Shown: in pieces, positions 30,924 through 39,876 of the stretch
How the letters are laid out: every line of letters begins with the position of its first letter
Numbering within the stretch: position 1 is the stretch's first letter
Assembly: GCF_001262505.1 (NCBI RefSeq)
Contig: NZ_KQ410726.1
Coordinates: 296,357-360,356, forward strand
Direction of reading: 5' to 3'
DNA from: Shinella sp. SUS2
GTDB taxonomy: Bacteria; Pseudomonadota; Alphaproteobacteria; Rhizobiales; Rhizobiaceae
Length of the DNA: 64,000 nucleotides
Program-made: the position numbers and the translations under genes
Notes under the pieces: generated by a model
Told to the model about the DNA's origin: nothing
The model's input: the letters and a program-made list of their open reading frames with translations, nothing else
Database searches by the model: none

Positions 30924-33900
30924 ATGGCGACACTTCTCTTCCAGGCCGCGGGCGCGACGCTCGGCGGCCTCTTCGGGCCGTTTGGCGCCATGCTGGGCCG
31001 GGCCGTCGGGGCACTGGCGGGCTCGGCGGTCGACCGCTCGCTGCTGGGCGGCATGACGAAGATCCCGGGCGCGCGGCTGAACGACGGGCGCGTTCCGGGG
31101 GCCGAGGAAGGCACGGCGATGAGCCGCGTCTACGGCACGGCGCGTGTCGGCGGCACGCTGATCTGGGCGACGCGCTTCGAGGAGGACGTCTCTGTCGAGC
31201 GCGCGGGCGGCAAGGCGAGCGGGCCGCGGGTCGAGACCTTCAGCTACTTCGCCAATTTCGCCGTCGGCGTGTGCGAGGGGCCGATCGCCGGCATAAGGCG
31301 CGTCTTCGCGGACGGGCGGGAGATCGACCTGACAGGCATCGAGATGCGCGTCCATCGCGGCACCGCCGACCAGGCGCCCGATCCGCTGATTCTCGCCAAG
31401 CAGGGGGCGGGCAATGCGCCGGCCTATCGCGGACTTGCCTATGTCGTCTTCGAACGGCTGCCGCTCGACACGTTCGGCAACCGCATTCCCATCCTGCAGT
31501 TCGAGGTGCTGAGGCCGGTCGGCTCGCTGGAGGGCAAGGTGCGGGCGGTGACGCTCATTCCGGGTTCGAGCGAACACGGCTACGATCCGCAACTGGTGAC
31601 GGAGAAGATCGCGGCCGGCAAGGCGCGCAACATGAACCGCAACACGCTGGTGGCGGCGACGGACTGGGTGGCCTCGATCGACGAGTTGCAGGCGCTGTGC
31701 CCCGGCCTCGAACGAGTCGGTCTGGTGGTTGCCTGGTTCGGCACGGACCTTCGGGCTGGCCAGTGCCGCATCCTGCCGGGGGTGGAGGTATCCGCCCGGC
31801 AGGAGGAGAGCAAGCCATGGACGGTTTCCGGCATCGCACGCGAAGACGCCTATGTGGTGAGCCGGGTCGAGGGTCGGCCGGCCTATGGCGGCACGCCCTC
31901 GGATGCGAGCGTGATTGCGGCCATCCGCGACCTGAAGGCGCGGGGGATCGAGGTCTATCTCTACCCGTTCCTGATGATGGACGTACCGATCGACAACACG
32001 CTGCCGGATCCCTATGGCGGCGCGCGGCAGGCGCCCTATCCCTGGCGCGGGCGCGTCACCTGCCATCCGCCATCGGCCGACGGGACAGTTTTGGCGCGCG
32101 ACCAGGTGAACGCATTCGTCGGCGCGGCCGGGGCGGGGAGTTTTGCCGTTTCCGGCGAGACGATCACCGGGCCGACCGGCGACGAGGGGTTCCGACGGCT
32201 GATCCTGCATTATGCGCTGCTGGCGGAGGCCGCCGGCGGGGTGGACGGGTTCCTGATCGGCTCGGAAATGCGCGGGCTGACATGGCTGCGCGACGGGAGC
32301 GGGGCCTTTCCCTTCGTCGACGCGCTTGGCACACTTGCGGGCGACGTGCGGGCGATCCTCAGACCGGGTACGAAGATCACCTACGGCGCGGACTGGAGCG
32401 AATATTTCGGCTACCAGCCGCCGGACGGCAGCGGCGAAGTGCGCTACCATCTCGACCCGCTCTGGGCGTCCCCGGCGATCGACGCCGTCGGCATCGACAA
32501 CTACATGCCGCTGTCCGACTGGCAGAATGCCGATACGCTGGCCGGCAATCCGGACGGGTTCCGCCACTGCGAGGACATGGCGGCCATGCGCGCCATGATC
32601 GCGGGCGGGGAAGGTTTCGACTGGTATTACCCCGACGCGGCGGCGCGGGTGGCGCGCGAGCGTGTGCTTATCACCGACGGCGTGGCGGGAAAGCCCTGGG
32701 TGTTCCGCTACAAGGACCTCGAGAGCTGGGGGGGCAACCGCCACTACGAGCGGGGACCGGGCGGAGCGGAACTCTCTGGCCACACGGCCTGGGTGCCGCG
32801 TTCCAAGCCGATCTGGTTCACCGAACTCGGCTGCCCGGCGGTCGACAAGGGACCGAACCAGCCGAACGTCTTCGTCGATCCGAAGAGTTCGGAAAACGCG
32901 CTGCCCTATCATTCCGGTGGCGCGCGCAATGACAGCATTCAGCGGCGCTTTCTCGATGTGCATCACGGCTGGTGGCAGGGCGACGGGCCGGAGGCGGGCA
33001 TGGTCGATCCGGGCCATGTCTTCGTCTGGACCTGGGATGCGCGGCCCTATCCCGCCTTTCCCGAGGATACGGCGCTCTGGTCGGACGGGCTCAACTGGCA
33101 GCGCGGGCACTGGCTGAACGCGCGGCTCGGGGCCGGGACGGTGGCGGATGTGATCGCGGCGATCCTGAAGGATCATGGTTTTCACGATTTCGACGTCTCG
33201 GGCGTCGCGGGGGATCTTTCCGGTTTCGTACAGGCCGACCAGACCTCGGCGCGCGCCCTGATCGAGCCGCTGATGGAGGCGTTCCAGATCGATGCGCTGG
33301 AGGCGAACGGCAGGCTCGTCTTCCGCTCGCGGCTGAAATCTGCATTGCCACCGGCGGAGATCAGCGTGCTTGCCGAACGGCCGGAGGAGGCGCTGTTCGA
33401 GGAGAGCCGCGGGCATCTCAGCGATTTTGCGGGCGAGGCGATCCTCGATCATTTCGACGATTCGGGTACCTATGCGCGCGTGACGGCGCGTTCGCGCCGC
33501 ATGGCGGGGGAGAACGATCGCGTGTTGCGGCTGGCGCTGCCGGCGGTGCTGCATGCGGGGGCGGCCGCGGCAAGCGTCGAGGCGGCGCTCCGTGACCAGC
33601 GGGCCGGGCAGCGGCGCCTCACCTTCCGCCTGCCGCCGACGGCGATGGGCGTGACGCCGGGCGACATCGTGCGGCTGGCTGACGGGCCGGAAGGGCGCTT
33701 CCTCGTCACCGGCATCACCGACGGGCTGGTGCGCGAGGTGGAGGCGCGGGCGATCGCGGCCGGGGAAAGCCCGGCGCCATTGCTGCTGGACGGCCGCGGG
33801 CGGCCGGTCGGCGGCGCGGGACCGGGGCCGGGCGATGGCTTTGCGCCGGACGTCGTTTTTCTCGATCTGCCGGTCCTCGGGTCGGGCGGGGCGCAGGACT

Positions 33901-34769
33901 TTGCGCGTGTCGCAGCCTATGCGCAGCCGTGGCGATCGATGATCGTGTCGAGTTCCGGAGGCAGCGAGGGCTACCGCAGCCGCGTGCGGCTGGACCGGCC
34001 GGCGCGGATCGGCACGTTGGTCGCACCGCTGGCGGCGGGCGTCGTCGGGCGATTCGATCCGGGGCGGGCGGTCGTGCTCGACCTGCCCTTCGGCGGGCTT
34101 TCCGCGGTGGAGACGCTTGCCATGCTGAACGGTGCCAACCGGCTTGCGATCAGGGCCGGCAATGGGCCTTGGGAAATCATCGGCTTTGCCGGGGCGAGCG
34201 AGATCGCGCCGGGGCGGTGGCGGCTCACCGGGCTGCTGCGTGCCCTCCATGGCACGGAGGACGCCATGGCGTCCGGCCATGCAGTGGGCGCGCGGGCGGT
34301 GGTGCTGGACGATGCCGTCGTGCCGCTCGGCCTCGACGTGGAGGAGGTGGGGCGGCCATCGAACTGGCTGGTCGAGCCTGTCGGCATGACGCCGGGGCAG
34401 GCGGGACCGTTCGTCTTTGCCGGCGGGGAGCGGGCGCTGACGCCCCTGGCGCCGGTGCATCTGCGCGGCCAGCGGAACCTCGACGGTGCCGTGCGCCTCT
34501 CGTGGATCCGGCGCGGGCGGATCGATTCGGACAGCTGGCTGGCTGCCGAGATCCCGCTCAACGAGCCGGTGGAGGCCTACCGTCTCGATATCCTCTCGGG
34601 CGAGACCGCGGTGCGAAGCGTCGAGACCTCGGCGCCGGCCTTCACCTATCCCGTTGTCCAGGAGCTTGCCGATTTCGGGGCGCCGCAGGCGGCGCTCTCC
34701 ATCCGCGTGCGCCAGCTCGGCCGGGCCATCCCGCTTGGCCTGCCGGCACGCGCGACGATCACCCTTTGA
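30924..34769 (+). CDS. GTA g15 'megatron' tail fibre/host-recognition protein
   Basis: This 1281-residue protein begins with a Gly/Ala-rich hydrophobic segment (residues ~8-42). A GTA TIM-barrel-like glycoside hydrolase domain occupies ~350-700, with GVDGFLIGSEMRGLTWLRD, ITYGADWSEYFGY and WFTELGCPAVDKGPNQPN containing the acidic residues typical of retaining hydrolases. A Phage-tail_3-like region and a long beta-rich C terminus follow. It forms the tip trimer that binds the recipient. It is the largest gene of the window, with no frame disruption. Confidence 0.93.
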   Translation: MATLLFQAAGATLGGLFGPFGAMLGRAVGALAGSAVDRSLLGGMTKIPGARLNDGRVPGAEEGTAMSRVYGTARVGGTLIWATRFEEDVSVERAGGKASGPRVETFSYFANFAVGVCEGPIAGIRRVFADGREIDLTGIEMRVHRGTADQAPDPLILAKQGAGNAPAYRGLAYVVFERLPLDTFGNRIPILQFEVLRPVGSLEGKVRAVTLIPGSSEHGYDPQLVTEKIAAGKARNMNRNTLVAATDWVASIDELQALCPGLERVGLVVAWFGTDLRAGQCRILPGVEVSARQEESKPWTVSGIAREDAYVVSRVEGRPAYGGTPSDASVIAAIRDLKARGIEVYLYPFLMMDVPIDNTLPDPYGGARQAPYPWRGRVTCHPPSADGTVLARDQVNAFVGAAGAGSFAVSGETITGPTGDEGFRRLILHYALLAEAAGGVDGFLIGSEMRGLTWLRDGSGAFPFVDALGTLAGDVRAILRPGTKITYGADWSEYFGYQPPDGSGEVRYHLDPLWASPAIDAVGIDNYMPLSDWQNADTLAGNPDGFRHCEDMAAMRAMIAGGEGFDWYYPDAAARVARERVLITDGVAGKPWVFRYKDLESWGGNRHYERGPGGAELSGHTAWVPRSKPIWFTELGCPAVDKGPNQPNVFVDPKSSENALPYHSGGARNDSIQRRFLDVHHGWWQGDGPEAGMVDPGHVFVWTWDARPYPAFPEDTALWSDGLNWQRGHWLNARLGAGTVADVIAAILKDHGFHDFDVSGVAGDLSGFVQADQTSARALIEPLMEAFQIDALEANGRLVFRSRLKSALPPAEISVLAERPEEALFEESRGHLSDFAGEAILDHFDDSGTYARVTARSRRMAGENDRVLRLALPAVLHAGAAAASVEAALRDQRAGQRRLTFRLPPTAMGVTPGDIVRLADGPEGRFLVTGITDGLVREVEARAIAAGESPAPLLLDGRGRPVGGAGPGPGDGFAPDVVFLDLPVLGSGGAQDFARVAAYAQPWRSMIVSSSGGSEGYRSRVRLDRPARIGTLVAPLAAGVVGRFDPGRAVVLDLPFGGLSAVETLAMLNGANRLAIRAGNGPWEIIGFAGASEIAPGRWRLTGLLRALHGTEDAMASGHAVGARAVVLDDAVVPLGLDVEEVGRPSNWLVEPVGMTPGQAGPFVFAGGERALTPLAPVHLRGQRNLDGAVRLSWIRRGRIDSDSWLAAEIPLNEPVEAYRLDILSGETAVRSVETSAPAFTYPVVQELADFGAPQAALSIRVRQLGRAIPLGLPARATITL

Positions 34770-34784
34770 CGGAAAGGAACTCCG

Positions 34785-34994
34785 ATGAATGACGACGCGA
34801 AAGCCTGGTATCAGTCGCGCACCGTCTGGGGGGCGCTGGTCGCGATCCTCGCTTCGCTTGCCAATGCAGCGGGTGTCGAGGTGACGGCCGGGGACGAGGG
34901 GGAACTGGCCGATCTCCTCGTGGCGGCGGTGGGCACGCTGGGCGGGCTTGTGGCGCTCTACGGGCGGATTTTGGCGCGCCGGCGCGTGCGGTGA
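34785..34994 (+). CDS. Small holin-like membrane protein at the GTA 3' end
   Basis: The 69-residue protein starts WYQSRTVWGALVAILASLANAAG (first hydrophobic segment, ~12-30), has an acidic turn and then a second helix (LLVAAVGTLGGLVALYGRIL), and ends in a basic RRRVR tail. This layout fits small phage holins. GGAAAGGAAC precedes the ATG, and the gene starts 15 bases after the megatron stop, so it is coexpressed. With the GH19-like lysin at the other end of the cluster it could permit lysis; this is inference. Confidence 0.55.
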   Translation: MNDDAKAWYQSRTVWGALVAILASLANAAGVEVTAGDEGELADLLVAAVGTLGGLVALYGRILARRRVR

Positions 34995-35086
34995 GGCGGC
35001 TTGACGATCCACAAGGCATTCATTTGCCATTCAGCGTGGATCGTTTATTGCTTGCATCACACTGATCCACACCCGAAAGTACATTC

Positions 35087-35338
35087 ATGGCCTCGCCACT
35101 TCTCATAACCGCCCTTGCGGCCAGCATGATCCTCCCGGGTCCCGTCGAGACGGGCACCATACGGGATGTCGTCGAGGTCGCCGGCGATTGCAGCGACGCG
35201 GCTGCGCAGGTGGTTTCCCAGACGGGGGGCGAACTGCTCTCGGCGCAGCCGAAGGGCGATACCTGCGTGGTGACGGTGCTCGTGCCCGGCAAGGGCAATG
35301 CCCGGCCGCGCAAGGTGACCGTGCGCGTGCCGATGTAA
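35087..35338 (+). CDS. feuN: FeuN-like small periplasmic regulator
   Basis: This 83-residue secreted protein has an N-terminal hydrophobic signal segment (LLITALAASMILPGPVETG) and a small domain with two cysteines (GDCSDAAAQVVSQTGGELLSAQ and GDTCVVTVLV) that could form a disulfide. It sits 47 bases upstream of an OmpR-family regulator and its kinase. This is the arrangement of feuN-feuP-feuQ in Sinorhizobium, where FeuN restrains the sensor FeuQ in the periplasm. Size, topology and position agree. Confidence 0.82.
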   Translation: MASPLLITALAASMILPGPVETGTIRDVVEVAGDCSDAAAQVVSQTGGELLSAQPKGDTCVVTVLVPGKGNARPRKVTVRVPM

Positions 35339-35385
35339 GGCCTTCGGCCTTCGTGATGGAATGAGTGAGATAGGAAAGAGGGCGA

Positions 35386-36057
35386 ATGCGCATCCTGGTG
35401 GTCGAGGACGATGTCAACCTGAGCCGGCAGCTCAGCGAGGCCTTGAAGGAATCAGGCTATGTGGTGGACCAGGCCTTCGATGGCGAGGAAGGCCACTATC
35501 TCGGCGATACCGAACCCTATGATGCCATCATCCTCGATATCGGCCTGCCGGAAATGGACGGGATCACCGTTCTTGAAAAATGGCGTGCCGACGGCAAGAC
35601 GATGCCTGTCCTCATCCTCACCGCCCGCGACCGCTGGAGCGACAAGGTGGCCGGCATCGATGCCGGCGCCGACGACTATGTCGCCAAGCCCTTCCATGTC
35701 GAGGAGGTGCTGGCCCGCATCCGCGCGCTGATCCGCCGCGCAGCGGGCCATGCGAGCCCTGACATCGTTTGCGGGCCGGTGCGGCTCGACACGAAGGGCT
35801 CCAAGGCAACCGTCAATGGCGAGACGCTGAAGCTGACCTCGCATGAATACCGGCTGCTTTCCTACCTCATGCACCATATGGGCGAGGTGGTGTCGCGCAC
35901 GGAACTGGTCGAGCACATGTACGATCAGGATTTCGACCGTGATTCCAATACGATCGAGGTTTTCGTCGGGCGCCTGCGCAAGAAGATCGGCGTCGACCTG
36001 ATCGAGACTGTGCGCGGCCTCGGCTACCGGATGCAAGCCCCCGCCAATGGCAAATAA
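35386..36057 (+). CDS. feuP: OmpR-family response regulator FeuP
   Basis: The 223-residue regulator has receiver phosphorylation site D51 (DAIILDIGLPEMDG), acidic residues E7-D8-D9, conserved K101-region (YVAKPF) and a C-terminal winged helix (LTSHEYRLLSYLMHHMGEVVSRTELVEHMYDQD ... VFVGRLRKKIGVDLIETVRGLGYRM). In Sinorhizobium FeuP-FeuQ controls cyclic glucan export under hypo-osmotic stress and symbiosis. The order feuN-feuP-feuQ supports the name. It overlaps feuQ by 11 bases. Confidence 0.85.
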   Translation: MRILVVEDDVNLSRQLSEALKESGYVVDQAFDGEEGHYLGDTEPYDAIILDIGLPEMDGITVLEKWRADGKTMPVLILTARDRWSDKVAGIDAGADDYVAKPFHVEEVLARIRALIRRAAGHASPDIVCGPVRLDTKGSKATVNGETLKLTSHEYRLLSYLMHHMGEVVSRTELVEHMYDQDFDRDSNTIEVFVGRLRKKIGVDLIETVRGLGYRMQAPANGK

Positions 36058-37465
36058 GGCCAGGCGCTCCCGCTCGCTCACTTTCCGCGTTCTTCTTCTC
36101 GCCTCGCTTTGGGCAGCGGTCGCGCTCATCGTCATCGCCGTCGTCATCTCGACGCTCTACCGCCAGAGCGCGGAGAAGAGTTTTCGCGATCTTTTGCGCG
36201 CGCAGCTCTACAACGTCATCAATTCCGTTTCGGCGGACGAGGAGACGCGGCTGACCGGCACGCCGCAGCTCGGGGACCTGCGCTTCTTCCAGCCGCAATC
36301 GGGCTGGTACTGGGTGGTCGAGCCGATCGGCGGGGCATTGGCGAGCGAGACGCTGACCTCTTCCTCGCTCGGAACGGGGAGCATCCCCATTCCCGATACC
36401 GACAGCATCCCCTTCGATACGCGCTACGAGCGCTTCTATACGACCATCGACTCCTTCGGTAACGAGGTGGAGGTGGGCGAGACGGAAGTGGTGCTCGACG
36501 ATGAGGGGCGCACGGCACGCTTCCGCGTCATCGGCAACCGCGATGTGCTGGAGGGCGATATTGATGACTTCTCCGGGAGCCTCTATCTGGCGCTGGCCGG
36601 CTTCGGCGTGGGCAGTCTGCTTCTCAACGCGGCGGCGATCCTTATCGGCCTGAAGCCGCTCGACCGGGCGCGCAAGGCACTGGAGAAGATCCGCGCGGGG
36701 GAGAGCGAGCAGCTCGACGGCGATTTCCCGCGGGAAATCCTGCCGCTCGCGAGCGAGGTGAATGCGCTGATCGACAGCAACCGGCGCATCGTCGAGCGGG
36801 CGCGCATGCAGGTCGGCAACCTTGCGCACTCCCTGAAGACGCCGATTGCGGTTCTCCTCAATGAGGCGCGGCTGCTCGCCGCCCCGCAGGGCGATCTCGT
36901 CCGCACGCAGGCCGAAGCCATGCAGAGCCAGGTGCAATCCTATCTCAACCGCGCCCGCATCGCCGCCCAGCGCGAATCCGTGCTGGCGCGCACCGAGACG
37001 CAGGCCGTTCTGGAGCGGCTGGTGCGCGTGATGCGGCGGCTCAATGCCGAGAGGCAGTTTCCGCTGACCGTCGACCCGCCCGGGCTGGTTCTGGCGATGG
37101 AACAGCAGGATGTCGAGGAAACCGTCGGCAACCTCCTGGAGAATGCCGCGCGGTACGCCCGCACGACGGTGGCCGTGCGCGCCTCCATGGCGCCTGCCGA
37201 GGTGCGCGGCAACGACGATGCGCGCAAGAACTGGATCGTCATCGAGGTGGAGGACGACGGGCCGGGGCTGGAGCCGGACGAGATTCGCGAGGCGATGAAA
37301 CGCGGCAAGCGGCTCGACGAGAGCAAGCCGGGCACCGGGCTCGGCCTCTCCATCGTCAGCGAGATCGCCTCGGAGTACCAGGGAACCTTCGGGCTTTCGC
37401 GCGGACCGCGCGGCGGGTTGCTGGCGCGGCTCGTGCTGCCGGCCGTCACAAAGGATGTTGCCTGA
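36047..37465 (+). CDS. feuQ: Sensor histidine kinase FeuQ
   Basis: This 472-residue kinase has TM1 (residues ~15-40), a periplasmic sensory domain (~41-180) and TM2 (~182-205). The HAMP/dimerisation region has H261 in GNLAHSLKTPIAVLLNEA, and an HATPase domain follows (EETVGNLLENAARYA, EDDGPGL, GTGLGLSIVSEI). The H-box HSLKTP is of the PhoQ-like class. The periplasmic domain would be the contact for FeuN. It starts inside feuP, so expression is coupled. Confidence 0.85.
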   Translation: MANKARRSRSLTFRVLLLASLWAAVALIVIAVVISTLYRQSAEKSFRDLLRAQLYNVINSVSADEETRLTGTPQLGDLRFFQPQSGWYWVVEPIGGALASETLTSSSLGTGSIPIPDTDSIPFDTRYERFYTTIDSFGNEVEVGETEVVLDDEGRTARFRVIGNRDVLEGDIDDFSGSLYLALAGFGVGSLLLNAAAILIGLKPLDRARKALEKIRAGESEQLDGDFPREILPLASEVNALIDSNRRIVERARMQVGNLAHSLKTPIAVLLNEARLLAAPQGDLVRTQAEAMQSQVQSYLNRARIAAQRESVLARTETQAVLERLVRVMRRLNAERQFPLTVDPPGLVLAMEQQDVEETVGNLLENAARYARTTVAVRASMAPAEVRGNDDARKNWIVIEVEDDGPGLEPDEIREAMKRGKRLDESKPGTGLGLSIVSEIASEYQGTFGLSRGPRGGLLARLVLPAVTKDVA

Positions 37466-37574
37466 GGCGGCGGACAATGCAACAAGGGAGGGGCTCGCGA
37501 ATATGAGGATCGCGACGTGGACGAAGTGCCGGGAGGGCGTGTCGCTTCCGGGACCAGACCAACAGGAGCGCGCG

Positions 37575-37590
37575 GCGGTTTTGCAACCGC
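37575..37590 (+). terminator. Short GC hairpin after feuQ
   Basis: GCGGTT-TTGC-AACCGC is a perfect 6-bp stem with a 4-base loop, 110 bases after the feuQ stop. No T tract follows, so termination strength is doubtful. Confidence 0.35.
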
Positions 37591-37670
37591 GTTTGCGTGG
37601 AAACGGAAAGCTAGAGCGTTTTCGCCGGCGGGTGAAGGCGCTCTCTCATGAAGAGAGACGGTCCCAGCGG

Positions 37671-38102
37671 ATGAAGACGGGTTTGCGCGGCGCCTTTTTC
37701 CCCTTCCTTCTGGCAACAGCGACGGTTTCGGGATGCACGACCACATCGGGCGGCGCGGCCGGCACCGGTGGTAAGCCTGTTGCAGCCGGTGCGGGTGTTT
37801 ACATCACGGCGCTGCAGGGTGGGCTCGTCAGCCGCAATGCCGGTGGCGCCCAGCTCTCCAAGGCGGATATGCAGCGGGCGCTGGAAGCCGAATACCGCGC
37901 GCTGGAAGCGGCGCCCGGCGGCCAGCCCGTCGTCTGGCGGGGCAAGGGCGTCGGCGGATCGGTGGTCGCGGCTGCGCCCTATCAGGTCGGCTCGCAGAAC
38001 TGCCGGCAGTACAGCCATACGGTGACCGTAGAGGGCCGGGACACCGCGACGCGCGGCGCGGCCTGCCGCAATGCGGACGGGGCCTGGGCGCCGCTGTCAT
38101 AG
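37671..38102 (+). CDS. Surface-antigen-type lipoprotein (RT0821/Lpp0805-like)
   Basis: The 143-residue lipoprotein has a signal sequence ending in the lipobox V-S-G-C22, followed by a Gly/Ser/Thr linker. A C-terminal domain carries SKADMQRALEAEYRALEAAPGGQPVVWRGKG and the cysteine pair NCRQYSHTVTVEGRDTATRGAACRNADGAW seen in 17-kDa antigen-like proteins. It would be anchored in the outer membrane or the periplasmic face. The ribosome site is weak. Confidence 0.75.
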   Translation: MKTGLRGAFFPFLLATATVSGCTTTSGGAAGTGGKPVAAGAGVYITALQGGLVSRNAGGAQLSKADMQRALEAEYRALEAAPGGQPVVWRGKGVGGSVVAAAPYQVGSQNCRQYSHTVTVEGRDTATRGAACRNADGAWAPLS

Positions 38103-38290
38103 CCTCCTGTTTCCGGCGGCCTCCCGTTGCCGGAAGGATGCGAGGCCTTTCGCCCTGATCGGCGCCGCTTCGGCTGGAAATGCGTAAACGCAAGCCTGAT
38201 CGTTCGACGGTTGCGGCGAAACGCCTCAAATTCACGTCATCGTTCCCTGGGGAATTGGAAACGTTCGCGCGTTCCAGTATTTGAACGGTC

Positions 38291-39430
38291 ATGTTTTTCT
38301 GGATTCTCGTCGCCATCATGACGGCCGCCGTGGCCGCCGTCCTCCTTCTCCCCTTGCTGCGCCGCCCCGTGGTGGCCGCGGACGATGCCGGCCATGACGT
38401 CGAGGTCTATCGCGACCAGCTTGAAGAACTGAGGCGCGACGAGGCGACCGGGCTTATCGGCGCGACCGAGGCCGAGCTTGCCCGCGCGGAGGTCGCGCGC
38501 CGGCTGATCGCCGCCAGCAAGGCCGAGGCGAAGGGCAGGGTAAGCCCCGCCGAGCGCAGAAACCGGCTGGCGCAGGCTTTCGTGATTCTCCTTCTGCCCG
38601 CCATCGGGCTCTGTCTTTACATCGCGACCGGCCGGCCGGATCTTCCGGCCCAGCCGCTCGCAGAGCGCCTTGCCAATCCCGGCAACGACATTTCCGTCCT
38701 GATCGCCAAGGCGGAGAACCACCTGGCGCGCAATCCGGACGACGGCGCGGGCTGGGATCTTCTGGCGCCGATCTACTATCGCAGCGGCCGGGTGGAGGAT
38801 GCGGCAAATGCCTTCTCCCAGGCGATCCGCCTGCTCGGGCCGACGCCGGAACGGCTGGACGGCTATGCGGAAACGCTGATCGCCCAGTCGAACGGCATCG
38901 TGACCGCCGAGGCGCGTGCCCGGCTGGAGCAGTCGCTGGCGCTGAAGGCGGACAATCCGCGTGCCGAATATTATCTGGCGCTGGCGCTGGAGCAGGAGGG
39001 CAAGCGCGCCGAGGCGCGCGCCGCCTTCGAGGCAATGGTGAAGGAAGCGCCGGCCGATGCGCCCTGGCTGCCGCTCGTCAACCGGCATATAGCCGGGCTT
39101 GCCGGGGGAGAGGGCGGGGCGGTTGCCGGCGCCCTCGGCAATCCGACCGCCGACGACGTGGCGGCGGCGCAGGATCTGTCGGCGGGCGACCGCCAGCAGA
39201 TGATCGCCGGCATGGTGGAGAGCCTTGCGGCGAAACTTCAGGAGAACCCTGATAATATCGAAGGATGGACGCGCATCATCCGTTCCTATGTTGTGCTGGA
39301 TCAAAGGCCGAAGGCCGAAGCCGCGTTACAGACGGCGCTGAAGACCTTCCCGGCCGACAGCGACAACGGCAAACAGCTTCTGGCGCTTGCCCGGGACCTA
39401 TCGATTTCGGCTGAGGGCAGCGGACCATGA
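38291..39430 (+). CDS. ccmI: Cytochrome c maturation protein CcmI (CycH)
   Basis: This 379-residue protein has TM helices at residues ~2-22 and ~95-112 and, between them, the ~70-residue loop typical of CcmI ([36 protein letters not shown]). The C-terminal periplasmic domain contains TPR-like repeats ([31 protein letters not shown]) that bind apocytochrome c. It is the first gene of the cycHJKL operon; its stop overlaps ccmE by four bases. CcmI delivers apocytochrome to the CcmF/H ligase. Confidence 0.92.
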   Translation: MFFWILVAIMTAAVAAVLLLPLLRRPVVAADDAGHDVEVYRDQLEELRRDEATGLIGATEAELARAEVARRLIAASKAEAKGRVSPAERRNRLAQAFVILLLPAIGLCLYIATGRPDLPAQPLAERLANPGNDISVLIAKAENHLARNPDDGAGWDLLAPIYYRSGRVEDAANAFSQAIRLLGPTPERLDGYAETLIAQSNGIVTAEARARLEQSLALKADNPRAEYYLALALEQEGKRAEARAAFEAMVKEAPADAPWLPLVNRHIAGLAGGEGGAVAGALGNPTADDVAAAQDLSAGDRQQMIAGMVESLAAKLQENPDNIEGWTRIIRSYVVLDQRPKAEAALQTALKTFPADSDNGKQLLALARDLSISAEGSGP

Positions 39431-39876
39431 CTCGCAAGCAGAAACGTCTGGCAGTGATAAGCGGCGGTATCGCCTTCCTGGTGGCGGCGGTGCTGCTCGT
39501 CATGTTCGCCTTCAGCCAGTCCATCGCCTACTTCTATGTGCCCGGCGATCTCGCCAAGGCCAATGTCCCGCCGGGAACGCGCATCCGCCTTGGCGGGCTC
39601 GTGGAGGCCGGCACGGTCAAGCGCGGCGAGGGCTCCACCATCACCTTTACGGTGACGGATACGCTCTCGACGGTGCCGGTGACCTATACGGGCATCCTGC
39701 CGGACCTCTTCCGGGAGGGGCAGGGCGTGGTGGCGGAAGGCGCCTTCGGTACGGACGGGCTCTTTATCGCCGACACGGTGCTCGCCAAGCATGACGAGAC
39801 CTACATGCCCAAGGACGTCGCGGACCGCCTGAAGGCGCAGGGCGTCGAACTTTCCGGCAAGGAAACGATCAAATGA
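39427..39876 (+). CDS. ccmE: Heme chaperone CcmE (CycJ)
   Basis: This 149-residue membrane-anchored periplasmic OB-fold protein has an N-terminal anchor (residues ~8-30) and conserved [24 protein letters not shown]. The heme-binding H122 lies in [12 protein letters not shown], with the Tyr partner Y126. It receives heme from CcmC/CcmD and hands it to CcmF. It overlaps ccmI and ccmF by four bases on each side. All key residues are present. Confidence 0.95.
   Translation: MTRKQKRLAVISGGIAFLVAAVLLVMFAFSQSIAYFYVPGDLAKANVPPGTRIRLGGLVEAGTVKRGEGSTITFTVTDTLSTVPVTYTGILPDLFREGQGVVAEGAFGTDGLFIADTVLAKHDETYMPKDVADRLKAQGVELSGKETIK

Noticed and set aside
18806..34994. Ordinary prophage
   Set aside because: There are no integrase, excisionase, repressor, replication or attachment-site features. 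The gene order equals GTA g1-g15.
30402..35030. A 1542-codon open frame antisense to g14-g15 and the holin-like gene
   Set aside because: High GC with strong third-position bias leaves the opposite strand open. The sense genes have clear domains, and the antisense translation has no recognisable motif and is very rich in Arg/His/Pro.
38163..38190. Further full copy of the CTAG-ended repeat
   Set aside because: Only ~25 bases match (GCTTCGGCTGGAAATGC in reverse orientation). No ends are present, so it is at most a fragment.
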